Shown: in pieces, positions 1 to 9,274 of the stretch
How the letters are laid out: each line of letters begins with the position of its first letter
Numbering within the stretch: position 1 is the first letter of the stretch
NCBI GenBank assembly: GCA_948868795.1
Contig: CAQRDK010000005.1
Span: 12,783 to 76,782, forward strand
Reading direction: 5' to 3'
DNA length: 64,000 bases
From: an uncultured Candidatus Saccharibacteria bacterium
GTDB lineage: Bacteria; Patescibacteriota; Saccharimonadia; Saccharimonadales; Saccharimonadaceae
Made by a program: the position numbers and the translations under genes
The notes under the pieces: model-generated
The model's database searches: none
What the model saw: only the letters and a program-made list of their open reading frames with translations
What the model was told of the DNA's origin: nothing

Positions 1-986
1 GCGAGCGAGATTTGAAGTCGCTCGCGGAAGTTGAGCATAATAAGGCTTGTATTGCGGCACAAATGAAGAATGTCGTCAAGAGCGACGACCTGGTGATGGT
101 TGATAATTACGACTGGTTTAAGGACATGAATTATCTGGCGTTCCTGCGGGAAGTCGGGAAAAGTTTCTCGATGACGCAGCTGCTCGATCGGCAGTTCGTC
201 CAGAATCGGATCGGCGAGGGCGGGAGCGGGATTTCTTACGCGGAGTTCTCGTACACGCTGATTCAGGGGTATGATTTCTTGCATTTGTATCGGGAATATG
301 GCGTGGATTTGCAGCTATGCGGGGCGGATCAGTTCGGGAACTGCTCGAGCGGGATTCATTTGATCAAACGGCTGGAAAATGGGGTGGCTGACGCATGGTC
401 GACGCCGCTGATTATCGACCCTGTGACGGGGAGAAAGTTCGGGAAGTCGGAGGGGAATGCGATTTGGCTGGCTTCGTCGGATAATGGGTCCGGGAATTAT
501 ACGACGGTGTTTGATTTCTATCAGTTCTGGCTGAACCAGCCGGATACGTCGGTGGAATATTTGATGAAGATCTATACGGTGCTTGACCGGCCGGAGGTGG
601 AGCGGATTTTGGCTTCGGCGGTTGAACATCCGGAACGGCGAGAGGCGCAGAAGGCGTTGGCGAAGGGGGTGACTTCTGTCGTTCATGGGGCCGAGGCGGC
701 CGAGGCGGTGGCGAATTTGACAGAGAGGTTGTTCGGCGGTTCGCTCGGGGATTTGACCGAGGATGAGATTCGGGAGTTCGGGGAGTATTTAGCCTGTGCT
801 TCTCGAGGGTCTCGGCTGTTTGATGCGCTGGTCGAGACGGGGCTTTGTGCTAGCAAGGGGGAGACGCGGAAGCTGGCCGCGGCGGGGGCGATTACCGTGA
901 ACGGGGAGAAAGTAGCGGAAGATATTGAGATTTCGCAGGTGGCGCTATTGAAGCGAGGTAAGAATAAGTTCGCGGTGGTGAGATAG
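1..986 (+). CDS. tyrS: Tyrosyl-tRNA synthetase, 5'-truncated by the window edge
   Basis: Cytosolic class I aminoacyl-tRNA synthetase that charges tRNA-Tyr. The frame is open to the first base, so the start and the HIGH-type motif lie upstream of the window. Visible are the tyrosine-site segment QLCGADQFGN, the class I signature KFGKSEGNAIW (KMSKS-type loop), and a C-terminal S4 RNA-binding domain (ETGLCASKGETRKL... AGAITVNGEKV). About 327 residues remain of a usual 400-430. The gene ends with TAG just before a strong intrinsic terminator. G-ending codons such as GGG, GCG and CGG dominate, as in most chromosomal genes here. Confidence 0.96.
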   Translation, partial: ERDLKSLAEVEHNKACIAAQMKNVVKSDDLVMVDNYDWFKDMNYLAFLREVGKSFSMTQLLDRQFVQNRIGEGGSGISYAEFSYTLIQGYDFLHLYREYGVDLQLCGADQFGNCSSGIHLIKRLENGVADAWSTPLIIDPVTGRKFGKSEGNAIWLASSDNGSGNYTTVFDFYQFWLNQPDTSVEYLMKIYTVLDRPEVERILASAVEHPERREAQKALAKGVTSVVHGAEAAEAVANLTERLFGGSLGDLTEDEIREFGEYLACASRGSRLFDALVETGLCASKGETRKLAAAGAITVNGEKVAEDIEISQVALLKRGKNKFAVVR

Positions 987-1013
987 GGGGTGCGAAGGTA
1001 TTTGAAACAGGGG

Positions 1014-1046
1014 AAAGCCCCGAGGCGCGAGGTCTCGGGGCTTTTT
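1014..1046 (+). terminator. Intrinsic terminator after tyrS
   Basis: A GC-rich stem, AAGCCCCGAG pairing with CTCGGGGCTT across a 9-nt loop, is followed by a T run. It lies 28 nt after the tyrS stop and separates tyrS from the convergent gene that follows. Confidence 0.9.
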
Positions 1047-1051
1047 GGGAG

Positions 1052-1546
1052 TTACTGAGGGAGAACGGCGAGGAGGCGGCGCAGGGTGAAGGCGTCGGTG
1101 GCGGGACCCGTGGTCGGGACGCGGTCATCGGCGGGAGGAGGCGCGACACGGAGGTCGTCCTTGAGATAGGCGACCATCGCGCTGATGTCGGCCGGGATGA
1201 TGACCCGGGACAGATACTGGCGCTTCCTCTCCACCTCGTGCGTGCCGTCGTCGGTCGGCGCGAAAGCGGGCAGCGTGCGCCCGTCCTCGTCGACGAAGCC
1301 GCCGATGTCGTTCCAGAGCGGGGAGTGCGCCAGGCTGTCGTTGGCCGCCAGCAGCGTGTTGCCCAGCTTGTGCAGGGCGTGGTTGCTGAAGCCGGTCAGA
1401 GCCTTGCTGCCGCCATGAAACAGGCGGACGACCTGGTCCAGGTTGGGGTTGCGGTTGGTCGTCGTGGCGGGCTCGCCGAAGACGATGGCGTTTCCCTGGT
1501 TATCCAGGGTTTCGGTCTGGAAGAAGTTGGCTTTGAATTCGGACAT
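1052..1546 (-). CDS. Hypothetical 164-aa protein with an unusual codon style
   Basis: I do not recognise a family. The protein is soluble-looking, begins MSEFKANFFQTETLDNQGNA, and has no signal peptide or membrane segment. The start is fixed by GGAGG 8 nt upstream. Codon use favours C-ending codons (GTC, GCC, AAC), unlike the G-ending bias of the neighbours; the gene at 49521 has the same style, so recent acquisition or high expression is possible. It is preceded by a leader of about 195 nt and a consensus promoter at 1747-1775. The leader contains a 10-bp inverted repeat (GTTTATTGCG / CGCAATAAAC). Function unknown. Confidence 0.75.
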   Translation of the reverse strand: MSEFKANFFQTETLDNQGNAIVFGEPATTTNRNPNLDQVVRLFHGGSKALTGFSNHALHKLGNTLLAANDSLAHSPLWNDIGGFVDEDGRTLPAFAPTDDGTHEVERKRQYLSRVIIPADISAMVAYLKDDLRVAPPPADDRVPTTGPATDAFTLRRLLAVLPQ

Positions 1547-1746
1547 GATAATACCTCCATTTTTGTGCGCTCATGCGCAAGATTGACGCGTTTATTGCGC
1601 GTTTTGCCTGTTTTGCCCGTTTTTGGCTTAGAGTGACTACAGATTGACAAAATAGACAAATAGACGCAATAAACAGCCATCAGAGGGGTAGTTCTCCGAT
1701 ATGTAACTCGTGACGTACTTAAGGCTTTGATTAACCTTATGGTTTC

Positions 1747-1775
1747 ATTGTAGCACGGATTTGAGTTTTTGTCAA
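1747..1775 (-). promoter_or_regulatory. Consensus promoter for the 1052-1546 gene
   Basis: On the minus strand TTGACA, 17-nt spacer, TACAAT. The spacer and flanks (TCAAATCCGTGC before the -10) recur almost unchanged at 59082-59110 and more loosely at 16112-16140. The leader from about 1740 to 1547 carries no recognised gene. Confidence 0.85.
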
Positions 1776-1821
1776 TACCATTTTCTGGGGTTTTGGTGGG
1801 TTTGTTACAATTTTGTGTTGT

Positions 1822-1850
1822 TTGGTGGATTTGGCGGGGTGTGGTATAAT
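1822..1850 (+). promoter_or_regulatory. Leaderless promoter of the penicillin-binding protein gene
   Basis: TTGGTG, 17-nt spacer, TATAAT, with the upstream TG of an extended -10. The ATG at 1858 is 7 nt after the -10, where transcription should start, and there is no Shine-Dalgarno sequence. Confidence 0.75.
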
Positions 1851-1857
1851 TAGGGGT

Positions 1858-4593
1858 ATGAATAAATTTGGGAAGAAATCAAGCAGCGACTCTGGAAAAC
1901 GGAGTAGCATGGGGGTTTATTCTAGTTTAGTTTCTCAGAAAAAGAAGATTACGGATAAGGTTAAAGCGGCTGGGACGAAGAGCGGAAAGGGTTCTAGTTC
2001 TAGCTCGAAGAAAGTCCTGGCGCCATTACCGAAGGAGCAGCCGGCGAGGTTTTTTGCGCATTTTCGGTGGGAGCGGATTAAGGCATATTGGTTCTCGAAA
2101 GAGGGGGCGAAGCGGATTGGGAAGATTTTTGCGGCATGTGTGCTCTTGGGGATTATCGCGGTGGGGGCGCTGTTCGTATATTACAAGAGTCAGCTGAAAG
2201 AGATCGAGCTGAATGATTTGACGATTTCGGAGACCGTGAATACTTATCTTGACCGGAACGGGGTGGTGCTCTGGGAGGATAAGGGGGATGCGGATTATCG
2301 CCTAGTCGTCGATGGAGACCAGATTTCGACATATGTGCGGCAAGCGACGGTGGCGCTCGAGGACCGGAACTTCTATACTCACCCGGGGATTGATATCGGG
2401 GGTTTGATGCGGGCGGTCTTGTCGACTTTGTCGGGGAAAGGCGTGCAAGGCGGTTCGACGCTGACACAACAGTTGATTAAGCAAGTTTATTTCTCGGACG
2501 AAGCGGCGTCGGCGAACCGCGGTGGGATTTCGCGCAAGATTAAGGAGTTGATTCTCTCGATTGAGCTCGAGAAGATGTATAGCAAAGAGCAGATTATCAC
2601 GATGTATCTGAACGAGTCGCCTTACGGCGGACGTCGGAACGGGATTGAGAGTGCGGCGCAGACGTACTTCGGGAAGAGCGCGAAGGATTTGACATTGGCG
2701 GAGTCGGCGCTTCTTGCCGGGATTCCGAATAACCCGGCGGTCTTGAACCCGTATAACGAATACGGTCATGAGGCGCTGATTGCGCGGCAACACAAGGCCT
2801 TGGACGTGATGGTCGAGATGGGTTATATTACGAAAGAAGAGGCGGACGAGGCGAAAGCGGTACCGATTTTGGACCAGATTTTGCCGGAGAGTTCGCAGTA
2901 CTCGGACATGAAGGCGCCACACTTCGTGATGGAAGTGAAGAAGATGCTGGAAGAGAAATACGGCATTCAGACGATGCGGAGCGGCGGATATACGATTAAG
3001 ACGACGTTGGATTACCGAGCGCAGGAGATGGCTCAGCAGGCGGTCGCGAACGGCGATGCGATACGCTACACGAACGGAAGCGATAATATCGCGATGGTTT
3101 CGGTGGATGTGGAGACAAGCCAGGTGGTTGCGATGGTGGGGTCGATCGATTGGAATACGCCGGTGTATGGCGAGGTGAACGCGGCGACTTCCGTGCTGGA
3201 ACCGGGATCGACGATTAAGCCGTTGCTTGATTACGCGCCGCTATTCTCGATGAAGGGGGATACGGTTTATAGTCCAGGGTCGACGCTGCTGGATGAGAAT
3301 ATTGACTCATTCTACTGTGCGGGGACTGTGGGCGCATGCTCGATGACGAACGCGACGATGAAGTTCCATGGGAAATTGACGCTACGTGATTCCCTGGCGA
3401 ACTCGCTTAACATTGGCGCAGTGAAGGCGTTGGCGATTGTCGGGATTGAGAACGGGCTGGAGATTCTACATAATCTGGGTGATGTTTCCTACTGTGAGAA
3501 CTCGGCGGCTGGGCTTTCGATGGCGATCGGTAGCGGCTGCGGAGTGAAAGCGGTGGAGCATGCGAACGCCTATGCGTCGATTGCGCGCGGCGGGGCGTAT
3601 AAGGATTTGGCGTATGTGCTCGAAGTGCGCGACCCGTCGGGCAAGGTGTTGGAGACTTGGCAGGATACGGCGGCAGTGCAGGTGATTGATGAGCAGGTGG
3701 CGTATGAGATTTCTAGCGTGCTTAGCGATGCGAATGCGCGGTCGAAGATTACCTTCGGTGGACAGGCGTTCTCGTTTGGGTTCGTGGTGCCAGGGGTCTG
3801 GACGGCGAGCAAGACTGGTACGACTACGACGACAAACAGCGCGGTGGCGAAGGACTGTTGGATGATTAGTTATTCGACGGCGCTTGCGACGGTGGTTTGG
3901 AATGGTAATCATGACGGCAAAGGATTGGCGAATGGTATGAACACGGTCGTGCGGCGAGTAGTGAACGATTTCATGGAGCCGGCACATAAGGAGTTGTACG
4001 CAAGCGAAGGCCGATGGAAGTCGGGCGATCAGCCGGTTCGGCCAGCGGGGATTCAGGATTTGACGGTGGCTGGAGTCAAGGATATTTGGCCGAGCTGGTA
4101 CAACTCTGAGAAATCTGGCATCAAGACGGAAAAAGTGAAGTTTAATTCTTCGAATAAGCTACAAGCGACAGATTGTACGCCAGCGAGTTTGACGGTAGAA
4201 ATTGAAGTCTCGACGCAAACTGACCCGATTACTGGAAATAAGATTGTAACGGTGCCTGATGATTATAAGTATGGCGAGATGGATACGTGTACCTCGACCC
4301 CGAATGGCGGTGGCGTGGTGTCGGCGAGCTTGGCAGGATCGAGGGTGTATATTACTTTCAGCCCAGGTTCTAGCATTGACCTTGAAGCATATCAGGTAGT
4401 CGCAGACGGAGTGCCAAATACTCGACATACACTCTCGGCTGGCGACATCAGAGACGGCGTATACTATTATCTCAACGGAACTGAACAGACCGTGGTGGTG
4501 CGAGCTTATGATGCGGATGGGAACATTTACGAATATGATGTTCCGTTAAGCTCATCGACGGGTGGGTCGTCAAGTAATGATAATTCCCGCTAG
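1858..4593 (+). CDS. Class A penicillin-binding protein (PBP1A type)
   Basis: Bifunctional peptidoglycan glycosyltransferase/transpeptidase of about 911 aa, acting outside the cytoplasmic membrane. Order: basic cytoplasmic tail rich in Ser and Lys, one membrane segment (IFAACVLLGIIAVGALFVYY), GT51 domain with EDRNFYTHPGI and GGSTLTQQLIKQ, then a transpeptidase domain with the SxxK motif EPGSTIKPLLDY, an SxN-type segment SLANSLNIGA, and KTGTT. The C-terminal 200 residues form a Ser/Gly-rich extension. An in-frame start at 1813 lies upstream of the promoter -10, so the leaderless ATG at 1858 is preferred. A terminator follows. It is the only cell-wall polymerase in the window. Confidence 0.95.
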   Translation: MNKFGKKSSSDSGKRSSMGVYSSLVSQKKKITDKVKAAGTKSGKGSSSSSKKVLAPLPKEQPARFFAHFRWERIKAYWFSKEGAKRIGKIFAACVLLGIIAVGALFVYYKSQLKEIELNDLTISETVNTYLDRNGVVLWEDKGDADYRLVVDGDQISTYVRQATVALEDRNFYTHPGIDIGGLMRAVLSTLSGKGVQGGSTLTQQLIKQVYFSDEAASANRGGISRKIKELILSIELEKMYSKEQIITMYLNESPYGGRRNGIESAAQTYFGKSAKDLTLAESALLAGIPNNPAVLNPYNEYGHEALIARQHKALDVMVEMGYITKEEADEAKAVPILDQILPESSQYSDMKAPHFVMEVKKMLEEKYGIQTMRSGGYTIKTTLDYRAQEMAQQAVANGDAIRYTNGSDNIAMVSVDVETSQVVAMVGSIDWNTPVYGEVNAATSVLEPGSTIKPLLDYAPLFSMKGDTVYSPGSTLLDENIDSFYCAGTVGACSMTNATMKFHGKLTLRDSLANSLNIGAVKALAIVGIENGLEILHNLGDVSYCENSAAGLSMAIGSGCGVKAVEHANAYASIARGGAYKDLAYVLEVRDPSGKVLETWQDTAAVQVIDEQVAYEISSVLSDANARSKITFGGQAFSFGFVVPGVWTASKTGTTTTTNSAVAKDCWMISYSTALATVVWNGNHDGKGLANGMNTVVRRVVNDFMEPAHKELYASEGRWKSGDQPVRPAGIQDLTVAGVKDIWPSWYNSEKSGIKTEKVKFNSSNKLQATDCTPASLTVEIEVSTQTDPITGNKIVTVPDDYKYGEMDTCTSTPNGGGVVSASLAGSRVYITFSPGSSIDLEAYQVVADGVPNTRHTLSAGDIRDGVYYYLNGTEQTVVVRAYDADGNIYEYDVPLSSSTGGSSSNDNSR

Positions 4594-4622
4594 GGGATAG
4601 TCGAGCCTGATACTATATTTAA

Positions 4623-4650
4623 AAAGTCCCGCTGTTATGGCGGGGCTTTT
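4623..4650 (+). terminator. Intrinsic terminator between convergent genes
   Basis: AAGTCCCGC pairs with GCGGGGCTT (one G-U) and is followed by TTTT. It is placed to end the PBP transcript; the opposite strand has an A-run, so it may act in both directions. Confidence 0.85.
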
Positions 4651-4707
4651 GGTGTGATCAGTATGATAACGGAGCTGGGACTTATGAGGAGGGTGTAACT
4701 TGTTGAG

Positions 4708-5619
4708 TTAGCGGCGTTTTTGGGATTTTGAAGTTTTGCTGCTGTGGCGAGATTTATCGCTGCGACGGCGGGATGGGAATTTTGAGAAAGCGCGAGAAAT
4801 GGTTTTTTCGGAACGCGAGGTCTGGGCGGAGGACTTGGTGTTGGCGAGTTTTGAGGGGCTAGAGGTTTTTGTAGAAGATTTAGAAGAATCTGAGGACGAC
4901 TGACTCGAAGAATCTTTTGAAGAAGTTTTTGGTGCAGGAAGTTTGGCAAAAAGCATGGTGCCGGAGGCGGTTTGGTTCAGGCGGATGAACTCAACTTCGA
5001 CTTCTTGACCGAGCTTGTCGCTGGCGTGATCGACGACAACCATGGTGCCATCGCGCAGATAGGCGACGCCTTGATGAGGATTACTGCCAGCAGCAACAAT
5101 TTTGACTTTAGCGCGTTCGCCGGGGAGATATTGATTGCGGAGGGTCAAAGCGAGGGCATTAAGGTTGAGAGTGTCGATATGCTCGGTAGCAGCGACCTTA
5201 GAAAGATTGTAATCATTGGTCAGGATGAGACCGTGATTAGCCTTCGCGAGTTCCATAAGACGATTATCTACCGGGGTGCGGTCAAGCTCGTCGCCCAGAA
5301 TCGTCGTGTTGAAAAAGACAACGCGCTCAAGCTCACGAACGGTATCGAGACCGGCACGAGCGCGAAGACGCTTTTCGGAATCTTTGCCATCGGCAAGGAG
5401 CTGAAGCTCGTTTGTGACGCTGCGCGGAATCACGATATCGTCACCGATAAAACCGGTTTTGGCAACCTCAATCAAACGCGGGTCCATAAGCGCGGAGGTG
5501 TCGACATAGACTTTACGCTTTTGGTTAGTGGTGATGAGAGGGCGTTTGCTACTTTTGAGCGTCAAGACCGAGGTTTCCCCTAAAATAATAAGCACAATAA
5601 TTAATATAACTAAATCCAT
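4708..5619 (-). CDS. PIN-TRAM domain membrane protein with a Ser/Lys-rich tail
   Basis: Probable membrane-anchored ribonuclease of the YacL type, 303 aa. One hydrophobic N-terminal segment (about 1-18), a PIN nuclease domain with acidic residues at VYVDTSALMD, SVTNELQ and LTNDYNL, then a TRAM-like beta domain (GERAKVKIVAAG... GQEVEVEFIRL). The last 80 residues are low-complexity Ser/Lys/Arg, perhaps for nucleic-acid contact. The start is leaderless: TATAAT ends 6 nt before the ATG. Substrate unknown; the domain call is from motif recognition. Confidence 0.88.
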   Translation of the reverse strand: MDLVILIIVLIILGETSVLTLKSSKRPLITTNQKRKVYVDTSALMDPRLIEVAKTGFIGDDIVIPRSVTNELQLLADGKDSEKRLRARAGLDTVRELERVVFFNTTILGDELDRTPVDNRLMELAKANHGLILTNDYNLSKVAATEHIDTLNLNALALTLRNQYLPGERAKVKIVAAGSNPHQGVAYLRDGTMVVVDHASDKLGQEVEVEFIRLNQTASGTMLFAKLPAPKTSSKDSSSQSSSDSSKSSTKTSSPSKLANTKSSAQTSRSEKTISRAFSKFPSRRRSDKSRHSSKTSKSQKRR

Positions 5620-5691
5620 TACTATATTATAACATACAAAGCGACAGTTTGTGCTTGACCTTGACTTTTGTTAGTATATATTTCTCAATTG

Positions 5692-6861
5692 TTAGACGAT
5701 TTGGTCGATGCCGTGCTCGCGAGCATAGGCGGTATTATCGTTGAGGATTTTTTGATATTTTTTGATGAGGTCGTCACGTTTTTCGAGACGGGCAACATCA
5801 AGAGCGAGATGGTAGCGGGAGGCTTGATTCATGCTGAGCATCTCGAACGGAGTAGTCGTGCTGCCCTGTTCGTTGAAACCGTGAACCTTGAGGCGCTTCG
5901 GCTCGGCATAATGGGTGAGAATCTGGCGGAGATTTTCTGGATAACCATGAAAGTTAGCAATGATGGGACGGGTTTTCGTGAAAAGTTCGTCGAATTCATC
6001 TTGGGCAAGTTGGCGGTCAACAGTGCCGATAGCGTTGTAGGATAGAGCGGAAATGTTAATAAAGCGGAAACGCTTTTCTGGGAAATCTTTACGAAGAATG
6101 TCAAGTGCATAGAGAGCTTCGCAAGAAACAATATCACCACAACCGACAAGAATATAATCAGGGTTTTCGTCCGAGGCAAAGTCAAAAATGCTCGCCCCGC
6201 CATTCACGAACTGGGCATCAGCCTGGTGCGAGTCAATCCAGCGTGGTTGTTCAACTTTGTTAAATGTTGTAAGATTTACAACATTTTCGGAATTCATCAT
6301 GTAGATAAAGGCAGCTTCAGCGGCGACATCGTCGACCGGGAAAAGACAGTTCGCGTACGGGCTAGGATTATTGAGGAGGAGCGAGATGAGAGCGGGAGAT
6401 TGGTGAGTGAAACCGTTGTGGTCTTGGCGCCAGCAGGTGCTGGTCGAAAGGAGGTTGGCGGCGGGAATGGGGTTACGCCATTCGACTACGGAAGATTGCT
6501 GTAGGAACTTGATGTGTTGCATAACCTGAGAAGCAATAATCGTAAAGAAAGATTCATAACTCGTCATGGCCGCAGGCTCACCGTTCATGAGATGACCAAC
6601 CATACAGGCAAAGAGAGCGTTCTCCGAGAGCATCTCCACGATGCGACCGTTCGGCGCTTCGGGCAAATCCCAGTCTGACTTCGGCAAATCCCAGAGTCGC
6701 GACGTGACTTCATAAGTAGCGTCGAGCTTATTACTTGTAGTCTCGTCGGGAGAGAAAAGATAAAAGTCTTTATGACGAATCATATAGCTCGCCATCATGG
6801 CACCGATACGGCGGGCGGGCGAGAAGCTGTCTTTGCCGGGGTGTTCGACGGCGTCAATCAT
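5692..6861 (-). CDS. xfp: Phosphoketolase, C-terminal half (pyrimidine-binding and C-terminal domains)
   Basis: Second half of a xylulose-5-phosphate/fructose-6-phosphate phosphoketolase, 389 aa. Family segments are present: FSPDETTSNKL, MTSYESFFTIIASQ, WRQDHNGFTHQ and NFHGYPENLRQ. Its ATG overlaps the stop of the upstream half by 4 nt (ATGA), which implies translational coupling and a two-subunit enzyme rather than a broken gene. Together the halves give 718 aa, against about 800 in the usual single-chain enzyme. The product would supply acetyl phosphate. A palindrome, TGTTGTAA-N3-TTACAACA, lies inside the coding region at 6264-6282. Confidence 0.93.
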   Translation of the reverse strand: MIDAVEHPGKDSFSPARRIGAMMASYMIRHKDFYLFSPDETTSNKLDATYEVTSRLWDLPKSDWDLPEAPNGRIVEMLSENALFACMVGHLMNGEPAAMTSYESFFTIIASQVMQHIKFLQQSSVVEWRNPIPAANLLSTSTCWRQDHNGFTHQSPALISLLLNNPSPYANCLFPVDDVAAEAAFIYMMNSENVVNLTTFNKVEQPRWIDSHQADAQFVNGGASIFDFASDENPDYILVGCGDIVSCEALYALDILRKDFPEKRFRFINISALSYNAIGTVDRQLAQDEFDELFTKTRPIIANFHGYPENLRQILTHYAEPKRLKVHGFNEQGSTTTPFEMLSMNQASRYHLALDVARLEKRDDLIKKYQKILNDNTAYAREHGIDQIV

Positions 6862-7847
6862 AAAGTAAATCCTTTCTCTGGGTTAAAAACTTCAGAAAAC
6901 TCATAGCTTTTGAGCCAACGGCTGAGCGCCTTAAGTTCTTCGGGGTCGGTTTTTGCATTCGGAAGGGGAATTTGGTGCGCGAGATAGTTGCCGGCGACCT
7001 TTTTGCCGTTAAGTTCTTTCGGACCAGTCGCACCTTTTTCTGTTTTCAAAATCAGGAAGGGATGCTCGACTTTGGCGGCTTCTTTGAGAGCTTTCTGGAA
7101 GGCTTCCGGCGAATCACCCTCAATCCAGAACGGAGTATAGCCAAAACCACGAACGAACTCTTTCATTTCACGCTCAGACTTGCGACCGTAGAGGGTCGGA
7201 GCGGAGATTTTGTAGCCGTTGAGATGAAGAATCGGGATAACTCTGCCGTTATGAGCGTGGCTGCCGGCAAGTTTTACGAGATTGAGCGAAGCGAGGGCGG
7301 AGGCGGTTTCTAGTTCCCCATCGCCAAGCATGACGGCGACGGTCTTTTCGGGATGGCCGAGACAGAGACCATAGGCGGCACCGAGAGCGTAGCCTAGTTC
7401 CCCGCCCTCACAGATAACACCTGGAGTGAAAGGGCTGGCGTGCGATGGAAAACCGCCGGGCCAGGAGAAGTTTTTACAGACATAGGCAATACCGGATTCA
7501 TCGCGAGTAGCTTTTGGATCGACTTTTTCAAGGTCGCCATCGATGAATAAATTGGCTTGGAGGGCGGGAAAACCGTGACCGGGGCCGAGGATAAAGGAAA
7601 AGTCAGTATATTCGTGGCGCTCGCGCTGATTTTTCGGTGAGAAATAAGATTTTAGATTCGCATACGCAACATCAATACCGTGACAAGTTCCCCAATGTCC
7701 TAATAGACGCGGTTTAATATCGTCAGCTCGTAGCGGGCGGTCGAGCAGGAAGTTATCCTGCAAGAAAAGTTGCGCAACAACGAGATAATCGCAGGCGCGG
7801 ACGCGGCGCTGAATATCTTGATATTTTTCACCTCCAGAAACGTTCAT
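6858..7847 (-). CDS. xfp: Phosphoketolase, N-terminal half (thiamine pyrophosphate domain)
   Basis: First half of phosphoketolase, 329 aa, ThDP-binding domain. Visible family motifs are GHWGTCHGIDVAYANL, ILGPGHGFPALQANLF, WPGGFPSHASPFTPG and the ThDP/Mg motif LGDGELET. The protein ends cleanly at the linker between the ThDP and pyrimidine domains. TATAAT ends 6 nt before the ATG, so the mRNA should be leaderless; a GGAGGTG lies inside the coding region. Upstream is grpE, with 98 nt between them. Confidence 0.93.
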   Translation of the reverse strand: MNVSGGEKYQDIQRRVRACDYLVVAQLFLQDNFLLDRPLRADDIKPRLLGHWGTCHGIDVAYANLKSYFSPKNQRERHEYTDFSFILGPGHGFPALQANLFIDGDLEKVDPKATRDESGIAYVCKNFSWPGGFPSHASPFTPGVICEGGELGYALGAAYGLCLGHPEKTVAVMLGDGELETASALASLNLVKLAGSHAHNGRVIPILHLNGYKISAPTLYGRKSEREMKEFVRGFGYTPFWIEGDSPEAFQKALKEAAKVEHPFLILKTEKGATGPKELNGKKVAGNYLAHQIPLPNAKTDPEELKALSRWLKSYEFSEVFNPEKGFTL

Positions 7848-7945
7848 GTTTTGATTATATCACAAGACCCAGGAATTGAGGAGAGGTTTCAAGAAGGTTA
7901 TGGGGGTCTGACAAGATTGGCGCAGTTTTGCGGTTTTGATGAAAA

Positions 7946-8488
7946 CTATTTAGCGGATGCTTTGTCGGCGTGGCCAACGCGAACCATGGCGGCACGAATG
8001 ACGGCTCCGTCGTAAATATAGCCGGGGCGAAGAGTTTCAGTAATTATTTCGACATTGCCTTCGTCATCATCGATTGAGACGGCATCATGAAAATCTGGAT
8101 TAAATTCAACACCAGGGGCGGAGTTAATGATTTGAAGACCAAGCGATTCTAGAGTTTTATGGAAACTTTTTTCGAGAGGCTGAAGCTGTTCGGGATAGGC
8201 GCCGATGGCGCGGCTGATGTCGTCAATGAGCGGGAGGAATTTCATGACGGTCGCATTTTTAGCGACGTTCATAGCCTGAGACTTTTGCAAGTCGACTTGT
8301 TTGCGGAAGTTCTCGAAATCGGCACGAGTGCGCTGGAGGTCATTGGTGAGTTCGACGATTTTCGTGGCGGCCATAGCTAGGTTCGGGTCGATTTGTGATG
8401 CTTGGTCTTGAGTAGGGTTTGGCTGAGCTTCGGGCTGAGGCTGACTTTGCGGTTGCGGCTGGGTTTGTGGCTGGGTGGATTTTTTCAT
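7946..8488 (-). CDS. grpE: GrpE nucleotide exchange factor
   Basis: Co-chaperone that releases ADP from DnaK, 180 aa. A Gln/Pro-rich N-terminus (residues 1-30) precedes the long helix (ELTNDLQRTRADFENFRKQ) and the conserved head domain (KFLPLIDDISRAI... GVEFNPDFHDAVS... IYDGAVIRAAMVRVG). A GGAG sequence lies just upstream of the ATG. It starts 9 nt after the hrcA stop, so both are read from the hrcA promoter under its CIRCE-like operator. dnaK and dnaJ are not in the window. Confidence 0.96.
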   Translation of the reverse strand: MKKSTQPQTQPQPQSQPQPEAQPNPTQDQASQIDPNLAMAATKIVELTNDLQRTRADFENFRKQVDLQKSQAMNVAKNATVMKFLPLIDDISRAIGAYPEQLQPLEKSFHKTLESLGLQIINSAPGVEFNPDFHDAVSIDDDEGNVEIITETLRPGYIYDGAVIRAAMVRVGHADKASAK

Positions 8489-8497
8489 GATTACTCC

Positions 8498-9268
8498 TTA
8501 TTTTTTACCGTCATTTTGACTGTCTATAGCGAGGGTTTCTTCGAGGATATTACCGGCATAACGGACGAGAGACATAACACGGCTGTAGTTCTGGCGAGTC
8601 GGGCCGAGAATTCCGATATAGCTTTTGTCGGAAAACGGCGAGCGAAAACGGCTGATAATGAGGGAGGCCTGAGAAGTCTTGCCGATGGGATTTTCTTGTC
8701 CGATGAAAATATTGAGCGGCTGGCCGGGAGCAGCTTCACGAAGCCAGGGTTCGAGATTGTCGAGTAATTCAGCGACCGCCTGGACGCGGCGATTGTCGAG
8801 GAATTCAGGCTGAGTAAAAAGGCGAGCGATGCCAGAAATATAGAGCTGGTCACCGATAGTAGCAAGACCGAGATTACCGGTCAACTCGACGAGCGAATCG
8901 ACGGCGCCGCGAATGGCGGAATCGGCACGAGTCTGGGAGTTGATACGAATCTGAAGGACACGCGTGCTACGCTCTGGAGTCTTGTTTTCGCGGTCGGGAT
9001 TTGAAATAAATGGCGAAGACTGCTCTGGGTGTTCGGAAAGAGCGTTAACGTAGTAACGGTAGCCAGCGTCGGTCGGAACGCGACCGGCGGAAGTATGCGG
9101 CTGAGCGATGTAGCCGAAATCTTCAAGGCGGGACATCTCAGCGCGAATTGTGGCAGAAGAGACATTAAAAAGTTTTGCCAACGTGACACTACCGACAGGG
9201 GCGGCGAGTTCAGCATATTCTTCGATGATAGCAAAGAGAATTCCCTCTTGGCGTTTCGTTAAGTTCAT
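8498..9268 (-). CDS. hrcA: HrcA heat-shock repressor, short form
   Basis: Repressor of heat-shock genes that binds CIRCE operators, 256 aa against about 340 usually. The N-terminal winged helix is clear (TKRQEGILFAIIEEYAELAAPVG... SSATIRAEMSRLEDFGYI... HTSAGRVPTDAGYRYYV). The GAF-like middle is reduced, and the C-terminal segment (GPTRQNYSRVMSLVRY) is kept. An in-frame start at 9292 lies inside the promoter; the ATG at 9268 is 6 nt after TATAAT and is leaderless. A CIRCE-like operator overlaps the -35 region, so autoregulation is likely. Confidence 0.95.
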   Translation of the reverse strand: MNLTKRQEGILFAIIEEYAELAAPVGSVTLAKLFNVSSATIRAEMSRLEDFGYIAQPHTSAGRVPTDAGYRYYVNALSEHPEQSSPFISNPDRENKTPERSTRVLQIRINSQTRADSAIRGAVDSLVELTGNLGLATIGDQLYISGIARLFTQPEFLDNRRVQAVAELLDNLEPWLREAAPGQPLNIFIGQENPIGKTSQASLIISRFRSPFSDKSYIGILGPTRQNYSRVMSLVRYAGNILEETLAIDSQNDGKK

Positions 9269-9274
9269 GCTTCT

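Noticed and set aside
1238..1680. Long frames on both strands over the 1052-1546 gene and its leader
   Set aside because: They are antisense or out of frame with the gene that has a promoter and ribosome site.
5692..7847. Sequencing error as the cause of the split phosphoketolase
   Set aside because: The first half ends in a proper stop at a domain linker and the second begins with an overlapping ATG; restoring one chain would need more than a simple indel.
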